This document shows, one piece after another, positions 10,565 through 22,414 of a stretch of 64,000 nt of DNA. Within the stretch, counting starts at the first letter, position 1. Every line of letters starts with the position of its first letter. A program made the translations under genes and the position numbers. This stretch comes from Nematopogon swammerdamellus (Eukaryota > Arthropoda > Insecta > Lepidoptera > Adelidae), in assembly GCA_946902875.1 (NCBI GenBank), contig OX336340.1:9963566-10027565 (forward strand). The letters are read 5' to 3'. The notes beneath the pieces are model-generated. The model saw nothing but the letters and a program-made list of their open reading frames with translations. It made no database searches and had not been told where the DNA came from.

Positions 10565-13500
10565 ATGGAGTGCTTCAAATCAACTTCGATGGGGTCAAGA
10601 GCCCGCGCAGCTCCTGGGCCTGAGCCCTCAACCTCTGTCCCCAGCAGCATCATACGAAAATTGTTTAACCGCGAAGTAAGTAGTCCTTTTGTTTCTATTT
10701 TCTTAGTTTCTGGTTGTTTAGCTTCTCGTCAAAAAGCGTCCTCTTGGTTTTGTTTTTGGCATTTTCTCCAATTGTGCAGAATTCGTCTCCAAGGAAGGGG
10801 TAAGACAACTCCACATTGATTACGGCACGTCTGTCTAAAAGCTTCTATTACAAGCGACGTCTTTGACCTGCGTTTAACCTTTCAGTTAAATTATCTGCAA
10901 TTTGCTAATTTATTTCATTAGGGGCCGCGGAGGCGATCCATTGCAATTGACAATGTTTATGTGATTGACGGTTTCAAATGATGGGCGATTGAAGCTCCAA
11001 TTGATGTTTCATCAATCGCGCACCCCTCATACAAATGCTGAACTGTGTTGAGAATTGTAGTGTCGCTCATACATAAACAATGAATTCAAACGCAGGATGG
11101 CATTTCTTGCAATAACCTCGCGGTTTCTGTTCAGACAAAAGAATGGTACAAATTGAGATACCGGTTCAGTGTTCACTCATGAACATTTGCAAAGAACTCT
11201 TCAAGAAATTGAGCCTTGAAATTGAGTATATGTCGACTTATAAAGGAGGATGGGCACTTTGGTACACCCCTCCAATAGCAATGAGTATTACATGGTTAAA
11301 TTGGGGGTTTAAAGTAGATCAATAGTTACTATGGCCCTTCGGCCAAATCTTTGTCCGTTTGGAGATATAGTGATCTAAAAATGGCTGATTTTTGCTATTA
11401 AAATATAATTTTAACTTTAGAACCACTGAACCGATTTTAATACAGTTTGTTTCTACGAATAGCTTGATTTTTCCCATCAATTATAGGTTACTTAGCATCA
11501 CGCTAAATGGCTTATGAGGTTAGCAGAGAAGTCAAATATGTGAGCGGGCGGAGCCGCAGGCACAGATAGTCATTAATACTAATAATAATCAATCACTCTA
11601 ATGTATGGTCATGGAGTAAGTTACTTTGTTTTATGAGATACTGCGTTTGTAGGCTCTGTGTATGATACTAAAACTAAATTGACGATTTTTAGAAATATTT
11701 TCTGTATGTAGGTATGTATGTATGTTCCTCCATAACTCTTAAACCGATCATCTCAATTTGATGAAACTTAGTACACGCACATTTAGTAATACGAGACACA
11801 GTATAGGCTAAATAAAATTCACTTCCGGTTACGCTAAGATGTGATATATAGAAAAAACTGTACATTTATATTTCATACTTAAAGCAGAATAGCTCCGATC
11901 CGACAATTGGAAACTTGCGCACCAGTACATAGTTATGTACATAAAATTACCTTTCTATTGATATATAATTCATTGCTATTGGGTGCTATACCAGAGTTCA
12001 TACATTTTTGCCCATCCTCCTTTGTAGTGATTGTGTGATGGTTTGCAACGCAATGGACCGTTTGTTTTTGTTCATGTAATCTTTGCTTTTCACCTTCCAC
12101 AACACAGAACAATTCCTGTAAAAGACATGAGTAACAAAAGTACTGTGTGGGGTCGGTACTTAATAAGAATAGTCCCATTGCATCTCTCCCCGTGCATGTC
12201 GTAAAAGGCGACTAAGGGATAAGCGGCCTGCAGACACCCCGGTCGACTTGTGGCTTTCATGGAAGACATAGGTTGACTGGGGTAGCTGGAGACTGCGGGG
12301 TTTTGCACGAAGGTCTCCAACCAAGCGGGATTAGTTTGCAGGCCTAGAGCCAACCCCAAACCACAACAACAACAACAACATGAGTAACAAAACAAAATCA
12401 CGATCAGTAATTAGATCGGCCTTAACATCGTGTTCAGGCACGTCTGCCATGTTTGGGTGCGCGGTCGAGATTGAAAAAAACGATTGTCAATTGCCGTCAA
12501 TGTACGGCACGTCAATCGAAATGTTCCATCAATTGCATTCAATGACATAATAGCGAATGACATCGCTTCAGTCGGCTCTGTAAACGATCAATCGCAATTG
12601 TAAATCGCGTAGAATTGACAATCGCAATTGATCGTCTCCGAGATCCCTTAATCTTTGGCTATCCACTGCCATGTTTGCATTGATTGTGCAGTTCTGTTAT
12701 TTCTTCAGGATTTATTTTATGTTGAAGGTTCAGAATATATGTCAAGTTTATACTGCAAATGTTTTACCTGTGTGATGTAGATATACGGTGCAACATCACG
12801 CAACAAACACAATCGAAATGACAAGATATTCGAGCGAATCCCCACGCGACTGCGCTTCTGCCTGCTGGACATCGTGCCCAAGTCCTACCTCCACAGTCAC
12901 GTGTTCATGGGTTTATCTCAGTGTGGACAGTTCCTGCTCAGTTTTGAGGGCAGCTACTATAGGGAAGGAATGAAATATAAGTGAGTGACATCAAGTAAAA
13001 TATTTTAAAAATTCTGTGTAGTACTTGGCTGCTTATCACCAATTTTAATTTGCAGACAAATAAGAATAGTCCATGATGCAAGCACGGGTGTGCCCAGGAT
13101 TTTTGTTCGGGGAGTTCAGATTTGATCAAAGAAAATTCCAATAGTGGAACATTCTTAAAAAAAATTCTTAATTTTTTAACGATCTATCTAAAGGACTTTC
13201 TCATTCTAATAAGAAAAAATCACTGATATAGCACTAGACGTGAATATGCAACCATGTGTGTTGTTTTTGTCATTATCTTATATATATATATTTTTTCATT
13301 GGTCATTTGTACCGTGTGGGGTCGGTACTTAAAAAGAATAGCCCCACTGCATCTCTCCCCGTCGCATGTCGTAAAAGTCGACTAAGGGATAAGAAAATTC
13401 GTCAGCCTCGGTAGCTCAGTGGCGCGGTTGGTTAGTCAACTGTTATTAAGCAACGCTGAGCGCGGTCAGTGATTGGATGGGTGACCGCTCGACCGTTGGA

Positions 13501-16500
13501 GGCTGACCGTGGTTCGGATTCCACGTTAAACTGTAGGTCCCTTCCCTTCTTACCTTACTAGGTGGTAGGGTTTATCCCGGCCGGGTTGGTACCACCGCAC
13601 TGAACGAAACGTCGGTCGAAACGGCTATGTAAATAGTTCGTGTTTTCCGTCCAGTTTAGTGTAGCCGACATGAAATGAAGGGAAGCACTGACATGGCACC
13701 TAGTTCACCCTGTGTTATGGGCTGACATCACGGATGTTGTAGGTGATGTAGCCAATCGTGTCAGGTTCCATAAAAAAAAAAAAAAAAGGCATTCTATAGA
13801 TTGCCTGGGCAAAGTATGAAATAAATGATATTTCATACATTGCCTAAGCGTTTTAAGCCATTATCCGGTATTCTATAGAATACCTAGGCATTCTATAGAA
13901 TACCTAGGCAATATTCATACTTCATACTTTGCCCAGGCAATCTATAGAATGCCTAATGACCAGCCGGCAAAGTGTTTTTAAATTTGGTTTAACCTGACCT
14001 AACCTGAATACGACACTCGAAAGACAAGGCGGCTCCTTTCGTGAACACTTGGCTCGAAACGAAACATAACAAAAACGACATGCGCCGCCTCAACATTAGG
14101 TTAGGGTTAAATTTTTTTTAAACCACTAAAACTAAATTAACTAAAGTAATCTAAATTAACGTAAATTTAACACATTTCCGATTCCTGTTTAGGAAATGAG
14201 GCCTTTTATTTGTGTCATTTTATACTTTACCTGATCTCCTAATGGCATTCTATAAAATGCCTAGGCAATCTATAGATTGACTAGGCATAGTGTGTAATGA
14301 TTAAAGCAGACACTGGCGGCTGGTCCTAAAGTGCGCTCGTGCGCCGCACTACCATACCACGAGAAGTCTTCACTTCACTCAAAATAAATAATATCTTACA
14401 ATATACCTACATTAAAACCATAAAGATCGTACTCCAAATAAATACGAATGTGAATTCGACCTTATTTTATAGATCACAAGACACTTTTTTGCGAGTAAAC
14501 GCGCGCCCCGTGCGGAATCGGAGAGCGCACGCGGGTCTCCCATGCTGAATGTATGGAGATCGGCAAAACACCGCTGGCGCGTGAGACAAAAGATACTTCA
14601 TAGAAACAGTATGGGCCGAAATGGAGTTCTGCGTGCGGCGCACGAGCGCCAAACAAGGACGCTATATCGTGAATAGCCGCGCGCGCGACGCGTCGCGAGC
14701 GATTCGTTTTGCACGAGTCCGTCTGTCTAGCTAGAGTCAGCGCGCTGTCATGTGATGTCACAATTGTCACATACCCGTTAGCGCGCGAATATTTAAAATG
14801 GGATATGGTTAGGTTTTGTGTTTTCTGTGTGATACTGTGAATTAAGTGGTGCCGATATTTGCCTAAGCGTTGGTTAAAGGTAAGGCTTTACAATCAGGTG
14901 ATCCCGGGTTCAATTCCTACTTTTCAAATGCTTAAATTTTTTTTTTTTATATTTTTTTTAAGTATTTTTGGGGCATTACTACTGTTTTCTTTTTTAAAGC
15001 TGCAGTAGTGTTGTGGTCTATGGATGTGTTCATAAAGGTACTAAAATTAGTTAAAAAAGTTGTTTGGATTTCTTTTCTTGTTTTTTGCAACTCATTGAGT
15101 GTCTTGAGAATATTCATACTACGTACGTACATAATTATTAAACGCAGGCATTTAAAAAAATCGGAAGTCCCGATCTTAAAATTATGTGAGGGGAATGTGT
15201 TGGGTAATTTAGTAGGTAGGTACTTAGCGCACTACCGGTCACTGAAGTCACCAGCCGCCACGGAAAGCAGATAAAATATTTTATACATTGACTAGACGGA
15301 CCCGGTATTGTATAGAATGACTAGGTATTCTATACAATTACTGAATTATATACTTTGCCGGTAACATATATATATACAAGTTTAGCTCACTTAAAGTAAT
15401 AGGATAATTCAATAAATATCAGCTTGGAAATAGCCTCGTAGATGGAGATATTGGTAAGCTCTTAACAAAACAACAGTAAAACCTACATACTGTAAAAGTG
15501 TCGCAGAGTGTGTGTTTAGAGTCAAGGCTTCCTTATAAAGACATATCTTTAGATATAAAGAAAGTAGTCCTGAAATGGATATATCTTTCTATAGTATAGT
15601 TGTTGCATTTTCACATCAAACGCCGGGTGCGGTCACTAAGCGCCTGAGAGCAAATGCAGACATACTGCTGATTTATGCCTTCATTTAACTGCTTTGTTTG
15701 TCGAGTGGCAATTGTGGATTTAATAATGGTTGGTGTGCTTGCAGGCTTCACTTCTTGCTGTGGGTGCCGGGCCAGAGGGCCCGCTCGGTGCACAGTCTGC
15801 CGCTGTTCGACGATGACAATGTCGAGAGCAAGGTCTCCGTCTCCATGGCGCAGTGGAAGCACAATCCCAATATCCTCGTCGTATATGGAATCGCGTACGT
15901 TGTCTCATGCTCACATTTTTGTCTACAGATTTATCCATTGGTAACGCTGAAGTGTCATTATCATTATGGAATATTATTTCTAATAAGTTTGAAATTGTTT
16001 CAGTGAATTATCCACAGAAAGATCTTACCTCAGTGTAGTCGGAGTGCCACGTTTAGGATGTAAAAAGTGTGTTTCTTTCTCTGGCGATGAAAAAAGTAAG
16101 TCCTATTTTTTTAATACTTGGAGTGTTTACTCCTACCTTTCAATCAAAGTATGACTCGAGAAACTGACTCAAGACCGCGGGTGTAATTTTCACATTAATT
16201 AAATGTAAGAAGAAATATGAAATACAACGAAAGTAAAGAGAAATATAAAATACATTGGGAATCCTTTTGAAGTTTTTCTCTATAAATTTTTTCAAATGAA
16301 TCCGGACAGTACTAGAAATAACTTGTTGACCCCTGTACTATATAGTCAGATGAAGTCAAATATTTCAATAACATATAATTGTGTTCGTTTGGGCTTTTTA
16401 TCGCTATTGCACATTATAGTAATGTTTTCGGTTATGCGGTACATCAGAACGACTTATACATAATATCTTTCCTATTCACACTCTAAAAGCAGATGACGAA

Positions 16501-19500
16501 CACAGCACTCCATGGCTTAACGGAACACAGCCGGCTCCATTACAAGTAAGAGAAGATTTCAATGGAGCCCCAGACCATCGAGTGGCCACTCTCGTTTTGT
16601 TGTGGCGCGCTAGACGTCTCGGCTCTCGTGAAGGCCGAGTCAGCTAACGTCTGTATTGACGCCGATTTTATGCATTTTTTAACTTTTGAATTTTTTTGAT
16701 AAATGTAAAATGTTTCATCTTGCTTAAACGCGACCTCGGTTAATGAGAGCTTGGATAATCCGGGTTCTACTGTACTTACAAACATACACTCGAAAAACAT
16801 AACCATCTTTTTTGCTTCACTCAGTCGGGTAAATCGGGGATTTAAGAAACATAAATTTCTTCCCTGTAGCTCTACTAAACTGCTTAATAACTGTATCATA
16901 ATCCAGTTTAGGTGCTGTATCTGCTTCAATAGGTAAAACTGCCACATGCTGGAAGACTTTTCTGACCCTTATTACTTCTTAAATAATTTTGTATTAGGTT
17001 CTAGCTAAATATTTATAATGAATCAAAACTGCATGTACCTTCGAGGTGCGAAGGCCCTCGGGCCGTAATACTAGGTGGTGGCCAACGTCATCCGCGCCTT
17101 GCGGCTGATTCTATCCCCGTGCATCACAGAATGTCCATGGGCATTGTGAGCCACCTGCAAGTAGGTGAAACGTTGCCATATGTCTCTTCCTAACAATAAA
17201 AAAAAAATTATTTATTAACTTTTTGTGGTTTTTTAATTGTATTTATATATTTATTCTCTCTTTCAGATCTCAATTGCTGGGGGATGAGGTGTTTAGAGCA
17301 CAACTTTGCACTTCACACAAAGTTCTTTTGTGCGTCCGACTCCAGCATGTTCGAGCCAGTCGTGCAGCTCGCTTACTCTAATCAAATTATTATTTATACC
17401 GACTATATCCACATACTAGAAGTAGACTACGTCAAATCGGAGCAGGACATTGTTCCTGACGACAAGAGCAACATCGATCAAGCTCCCACCATCGGCAGCT
17501 TAGATGTGAACCCTGCGACGCCTGTATCAGAAATGCCGGCCACATGCCCTTCTCCAAAGTATCACAGTAACCTAGTTCAAAATATTCTCGCCGATTTTGC
17601 AGAGCTGGAAATGGAAACAAGCTCGATTACGAGAGCAGTTCAGCTGTCTGATATGATGGGCCAGGAGCTTTGCATCCAAGCGTCCTCCATCCCGCAGAGC
17701 CTGGCGGAGGAGTGGGAGGGGCCATCGCCCTCCATCCGTACTCTGATCAGCCCGCCGCTACGCTCGCCGCGGCGCCGCCCCGCCGAGGGTATGTCCCGCT
17801 TCAATGAGATGCACCGCATCATCGCTGAGAAGACTTACGAGTTCGTCGAGGAGACGGAACCCAAGTGTGAGAAGCTTAGTATATTTAGGAAGCGGCGACT
17901 CGCCGACAAGAAGTATGAGTTTTCCGAGGATAACAATGAGAATATAGTTCCGTTCAGGGTGCTGAGAAGCAATAGAAAGTATTTTATAGGCAGCACAAGT
18001 AAAGGCTTGCCTCGGAGAGCGAAGAGTCCGCCGGTGGAGAGCGTGGTGCTGCGAGTGCACAACCAGATCAGCTCGGCAAGCGCCTCCCCCGCCCACTCAT
18101 CAGAGCCCAAGAGCCCGGGCGACGGAGGCAACGAACCTGAGTACCGCGTCACTGCCATGGCCGACGATGGCTCCATGAAGACTGTCTCTGTGCACGATAA
18201 CACTTCCAAGACTCTGTCGGACTGTGTGGTGCACCCGCAGGACCCCTACCTCGTCCACTCGGGCAACTCCAAATGCACAAAGTACTTCACGAGGCTATTT
18301 GTGGAAAGTGATGATGAAATCACATCCATTATCACGGATTCTGAAGGTAATTATTGATTTTATTTTCATACATCCTTATGTATGGTAAAACTGATGAAGT
18401 ATGATTTTTGGAACTTGAATGTACAAATAATTATTTTCAGATGACTGTTTGTCTGGCTACCACGTCGCTTTGCCATTAACGGCATATGGAGAAGGGTACG
18501 CCCCTCTCCAGGCTATAGGGTTGGGAGCATGGGAACGGCTCCGGTCCGCCGGCACTGGCAATGCAGCACCTCTTCCGGAACGAACGCTCCGGGCTCAACA
18601 ACGCTCTCTCGACATAGAACTAATGTGCAATGAAGTGTGCATCAGGATCTGTAGACTCAACGGCAAGAAGTTCATCTACTGCTTTGACTGGGGCTGTCAT
18701 GTGATCGATGTGTGCCAGTCCAGCGGATGCCTTTGCGGCGTAAGATTTTTTTTAAGTTTGCGACTAAATAAAAACATTTTGCTAAGTGCGAGTTGGACTC
18801 ATGCATCAAGATTCCATACGTACCATGAAGAAATGATTTCCCTGCGAGTGACATTTTCCCTAATTTAGATACTTTTTTGAGGGATTTTGAAATCACTATA
18901 GTTTTCCTGCAGTCTTCAATAAATTATCCATGGTGTTAAATTTTTTTTAGATTTTTTCATTGTATACTTTGTTGTAAGTTTTTCGAACATTTACGCGGCA
19001 TTCTTTACAATCTCCTCCAACACCCTCCTCTACTGCCGATGGGCCCGGATATGTTCGGTGAAGCCATCGTGAGCTTAGTTCCACACCTTCTTTGGAATAT
19101 GGTGCAGATAATTCAGAAAAAAAGTTAAGGACAGGGACAAAGCTATATCATAAAAAGATTCTTGATCTTCAAGAACTTCAACCTTCTTTATGTATACTGA
19201 TAAAGAAGGTCAAACATTATTTCTAGTTATATTTGTACAAGCTGTCTCGCCTCATCCATCACGGATGACATGTTGTGATGGTGTGTGCAGCTGTGTGCAA
19301 TGTGGCTGTGGGCGAGCGAGGAGAGCGGTGAGGGGGTGGAGGATGGAGCGACGGCGGCATCCGACTGCGAGACGTGCAAGGAAGTGCGCACCGGATGTCT
19401 CGTACATCGGCGCCAGTACGCCGCAGAGGTAATTATACTAGTCTCTCCGGTCTGTACCGTGTGGGGCCGGTACTTAAAAAGAATAGCCCCACTGCATCTC

Positions 19501-22414
19501 TCCCCGTGCATGTTGTAAAAGGCGACTAAGGGATAAGGGTTTTGCACGAAGGTCCCCGACCAAGCGGGATTAGTTTGCAGGCCTAGAGCCAACCCCAAAA
19601 TACAACAACAACAACAACAACGACAACAACTAGTCTCTCCATTACGTAAACCTGCCTGCTCGCATCTGCTCCGCGAGGACCACCTACTCTTACAATCCCC
19701 GGCTCCTTTATCTTTTATCTTTAGTCTCCTCAGCCCACAGAAGCCTTAATGTCAGTCTCAGCGGCCCACAGAAGCCTTCATCTTCAGCGTCGCAACCCAC
19801 AGAAGCCTTCATCTTAAGTCCCTGCAGCCCACAGAAGCCTAATTAAGGCACGAACACTTCTACTTCAGAGTTCAGCAGACCTCGTGGCCCCACATAAGCC
19901 GCTAAGATACAATAATCATTTTTTTTTTATGGAAACTGACACGGTTGGCTACATCACCTACAACATCCGTGATGTCAGCCCATAATACCGGGTGTGCCAT
20001 GTCAGTTCCCATGTCATGTCATTTCATGTCAGCTACACTGAACTGGACGGAAAACACGAACTATTTACATAGACCGAAATTTCATTCAGTGTGGTGGTAC
20101 CAACCCGGGCGGGATAAACCCACCACCTAGTAAGGTAAGACGGGAAGGGACCTACAGTTTAACGTGGAACCCGAACAACGGTCAGCCTCCAACGGTCGAG
20201 CGGTCACCCATAATGCCGCGTAGCACAGATAATGTGCGAAGTTACATAAGTTGGTAGCTACCTACCCAATGTGTGTTCCATGAATTTAAACTTTAATAAA
20301 CTTTCACAATTATTATCTCAGTAATTATTAGAAATAGAAAAATAGTTTCTTAGCAAAAGGTGTTTAATATGTAAAAACTAGTTTTTTTTATTTTTAATAA
20401 AATATAAAAATGTTACCCTCTTTTTTATAATTTTAATATGATCTATTTCCGATACAGAACACCTCCTCTACGCCTCGTCAGTTAAAAAAAAGACCTTATA
20501 TAATTTTTTTTGTTTTTGTACATTTTTTTTTTATGATTGTCCAGTTTGTTTTTAAAATTATTCACCGAGACAGCATTTACAACTTCACTGGGTAGACACT
20601 GGTAGTTATGCAGTAGAAGATTCTACTACTCGTTGGTGAGAAAGTGTCGTCGAGGGTTCTGCTTAAACTGATTGTGATAGAGCTTTTTCGAGTGCCCTCT
20701 CAGGTTTGTAGTGTTAACAAGGGTGAACATACCTTTAGTCTGGGAACGTTGTTATACGCATTCAGAATTTTAAATGTTTCAATAAGATCTCCCTGTTCTC
20801 TTCGTTCTTGCAGAGTGCTCAAGCCAAGGTTATCTAGCCGGGTTTCGTAGCTCTTATTTTTCAGTGCAGTTGGCACAGTTTTGTAGCTCTATGTTGTACT
20901 CGTTCCAGCAGGTCAAAATCATTCTTAAAGTAGGAACTCCAGATCTGGTATGCATACTCTAGCATAGGTCGGACGTAGGTTTTATAAAGCTTTAGGAAAA
21001 GCTCAGGGGTTATATGGGAGAAAGCTTTGTTTATTGTATACAGCAACGAGTTTGCTTTCTTTACCATAGTGATAATGTGTGTCTCCCATTTTAAATCTTC
21101 TGTAATTATTATTGTGACACCTAAATCACTTTGTGTCTTCACACTGTTTAAAGCATTTCCCTTAATGGTGTATGTTTTCCCTGGTTTTTCTTTTCCTATA
21201 TGAAGGACGGTATAATATATACATTTGTCCACGTTGAGTGTCATTAACCAGTCCTGCGTCCATGTGGTAATGCGATCAAGATCATCCTGTAGGTCATGGT
21301 ACATGTGTGCATGTTTTATTTTTCCTGGAGTGATGTGCTTCTAAATAAGTGAATCCTAACTTGTTTTAAATTAGTTTTACGTGGCAAAAGAGTTTATTCA
21401 TCTACCTTCATTATTTTACAAAATATTTGAGTTTATGTGCGTGCTTTGAGTTTATGCAGCGAAAATGGCTTGGAAGCCTGCAGAGGTCAGCATTATTATA
21501 ATGTGGTATACAAACGGGAGTCAATAGATTAACCAAACTTTTTTACTGCTTATGTGCCACCGAGGCAGCTTGATAGCATGATATTTGAATATTAAGATAA
21601 CTAATCAAGTACTTTTTCTCTCCATAGTGCCTCTTCGTATGGGACTTGGTCAGTGGAGTCTATAGAACAGAACATGTGTCCATGAAGGAAGATTCCACTC
21701 CGGAAGCCAATAGAGGTAAGTCAAAAATAACTGGTCATACTGGGGTCTTTCATTACATTTCGGTATCCGAATGCGTAGCCAGCAAACTGCAAACTGTGTT
21801 ATGTATGAGTTTGAATGAGAGAGCCGTATGTCTAAAACAAAAAGTTAATAGGATTTTTCTAATGGACCTCAACTCCTGGACGTGACCTAAATGTGACCAT
21901 TATTGAAATTCAGTTTCAGGTGCAGACCGGGCTCGCCAGTTAGCTATGAAGCTTGCCCCATTCAACATACCACCTTCCAGCGAGAATCGATTCCTCACAA
22001 CTCAAACAGGTATTGCATTTCTTGTTACTTTGTGCAGGGTGTGCAATCTAGTGTTCATTATTGTATTTAGAAATAGCTGTAGGATTGAGTAGATCTGGGT
22101 ATCAACAAGTAACGGTGCAAATTCTTTATATGAATATTAAATAGATAGATGAATATTGCATCTTTCACCCTTCAGTATTATATGTACAGATTTCAATGTA
22201 TCAATTAGTTTTTTGCCCATCTTCGGTGAAGCCAAAAGGAAGGTTTGGCCCTCTGCATTTCTTGTATACAAAACTAATTGTGGTCTTATTTCTAGGACGG
22301 TCTCTCCGAAAATTAACAGACGTAGATCATTGCATTGAGATAACCAAGAACCACTCCTACAGCTCGGAGTCAGAATCCGAATCAGAACCGGAAGAAGACA
22401 GTGATACTGACTAA
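10565..22414 (+). CDS. DCAF15: DDB1- and CUL4-associated factor 15, complete, 10 exons
   Basis: Substrate receptor of the CUL4-DDB1 ubiquitin ligase. Exons: 10565-10675, 12781-12980, 15745-15894, 16004-16095, 17267-18346, 18441-18739, 19291-19428, 21628-21715, 21920-22009, 22296-22414. Every junction has GT/AG borders and matching phase, giving 788 codons (human protein about 600). Family matches in order: SHVFMGLSQCGQFLLSF and LHFLLWVPGQRARSVHSLPLF (N-terminal beta-propeller); a zinc site C173-x2-C176...C193-x2-H196 (human has CAAC...CLRH); HNFALHTKFF; ENIVPFRVLRSN; YCFDWGCHVIDVC; FVWDLVSGVYRTEHVS; SENRFLTTQTGRSLRKL. The protein ends in an acidic serine/glutamate tail (SESESESEPEEDSDTD). Much of the extra length is a variable linker in the 1080-bp exon 5. 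Introns hold SINEs, LINE tails and palindromic elements. Exon 2 could alternatively begin at 12826. Confidence 0.95.
10921..12647. mobile_element. Harbinger-like TIR element flanked by TTA
   Basis: In DCAF15 intron 1. The left end ggggccgcggaggcgatcc and the reverse-complemented right end gggatctcggagacgatc are imperfect inverted repeats rich in 'caattg' palindromes, flanked by TTA on both sides (10918-10920, 12648-12650). TTA duplication is typical of PIF/Harbinger. A 60-codon frame at 11143 has no recognised domain. A LINE tail at 12135-12380 lies within it. Confidence 0.5.
12135..12380 (+). mobile_element. LINE 3'-end repeat with (CAA)n tail
   Basis: Begins gtgtggggtcggtacttaat, contains 'ggcgactaagggataag' and 'aagcgggattagtttgc', and ends in acaacaacaacaac. 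The same unit occurs at 13313-13396 (5' part only) and 19456-19632. The constant end and trinucleotide tail suggest a non-LTR retrotransposon 3' UTR or a SINE riding on it; the clade is not determined. Confidence 0.6.
13313..13396 (+). mobile_element. Fragment of the (CAA)n-tailed repeat
   Basis: The first 84 bp of the unit described at 12135 ('accgtgtggggtcggtac' to 'gactaagggataag'), interrupted directly by the SINE at 13398. Confidence 0.65.
13398..13788 (+). mobile_element. Full-length SINE with tRNA-like and 5S-like segments
   Basis: The head 'cctcggtagctcagtggcg' has a tRNA A box. It is followed by 'aagcaacgctgagcgcggtc' and 'ttggatgggtgaccgc', which closely resemble the 3' half of eukaryotic 5S rRNA including its internal promoter. 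Next come 'ggttcggattcc' (B-box-like), a body shared with other copies ('actaggtggtagggtttatc', 'tccgtccagtttagtgtagc', 'acatcacggatgttgtagg') and a poly(A) tail. Other copies are at 1125, 1665, 19919-20222, 38018-38482, 55786 and 58098. RNA polymerase III transcription is inferred from family knowledge. Confidence 0.8.
13788..15365. mobile_element. Element with repeated TCTATAGA palindromes at both ends
   Basis: The left end (13788-13954) is a hairpin: 'aggcattctatagattgcc' plus 'tgggcaaagtatgaa', mirrored at 13918-13954, with nested copies of 'attctatagaat'. Related blocks recur at 14243-14300 and, inverted, at 15270-15365. Inside, 'cactggcggctggtcc' (14312) is mirrored by 'caccagccgccacgg' near 15248. 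I infer one mobile element of about 1.6 kb in DCAF15 intron 2. No coding sequence or known superfamily signature is recognised; the outer limits are approximate. Confidence 0.45.
14855..14930 (+). repeat. tRNA-like remnant
   Basis: Contains 'gttggttaaagg' and, about 35 bp on, 'gggttcaattcct', close to pol III A and B boxes. The acceptor stem does not pair, so this is not a functional tRNA gene. It is probably a decayed SINE head or tRNA pseudogene. Confidence 0.35.
16500..16775 (-). mobile_element. pogo/Tigger-like terminal fragment
   Basis: Read on the minus strand from 16775, the sequence starts 'cagtagaacccggattatcc' then 'aagctctcattaaccgag', the kind of terminus seen in pogo/Tigger elements of insects. 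The opposite end was not found. The 135-codon frame across it has no recognised domain. Confidence 0.4.
17043..17215 (+). mobile_element. CR1-type LINE 3'-end fragment
   Basis: In DCAF15 intron 4. Contains 'gtgcatcacagaatgtccat' and 'gtgagccacctgcaagtagg' before an A-rich end, matching the 3' ends at 49495-49860 and 50580-50745 ('cgaatgtccatgggcgtcg'). Confidence 0.6.
19000..19110 (-). repeat. Dispersed repeat fragment
   Basis: The segment 'cctcctctactgccgatggg' followed by 'tatgttcggtgaagccatcg' is the reverse complement of 44240-44310, and part recurs at 44822-44850. Unclassified; it lies in DCAF15 intron 6. Confidence 0.55.
19456..19632 (+). mobile_element. (CAA)n-tailed LINE 3'-end repeat
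   Basis: Third copy of the unit at 12135. It has an internal deletion: 'gggataag' is followed directly by 'ggttttgcacgaaggt'. The ACA/CAA tail is long. It lies in DCAF15 intron 7, 28 bp after the donor site. Confidence 0.65.
19919..20222 (-). mobile_element. SINE (tRNA-5S family), antisense copy
   Basis: Reverse-oriented copy with a poly(T) start, 'ttggctacatcacctacaac', the shared body, and 'cggtcacccata' from the 5S-like part at its far end, where the copy is truncated. Confidence 0.75.
20470..21304 (-). pseudogene. CR1-like reverse transcriptase, C-terminal fragment
   Basis: The minus-strand frame (21304 to 20864) encodes DLDRITTWTQDWLMTLNVDK, then SDLGVTI, LFLKLYKTYVRPMLEYA and FDLLERVQHRATK, the thumb and C-terminal region of non-LTR retrotransposon RTs. 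After frame breaks the match goes on with RLDNLGLSTLQERREQGDLI toward 20560. Motifs A and C of the palm (YxDD) are absent, so it is a 5'-truncated dead copy inserted antisense in DCAF15 intron 7. Confidence 0.8.

Noticed and set aside
13398..13480. tRNA or 5S rRNA gene
   Set aside because: The text is tRNA- and 5S-like but neither is complete, and the same body and poly(A) tail recur in other copies, so it is a SINE.
16540..16947. 135-codon frame on the minus strand in DCAF15 intron 4
   Set aside because: It runs through a pogo/Tigger-like terminus and a dispersed repeat; no protein domain recognised.
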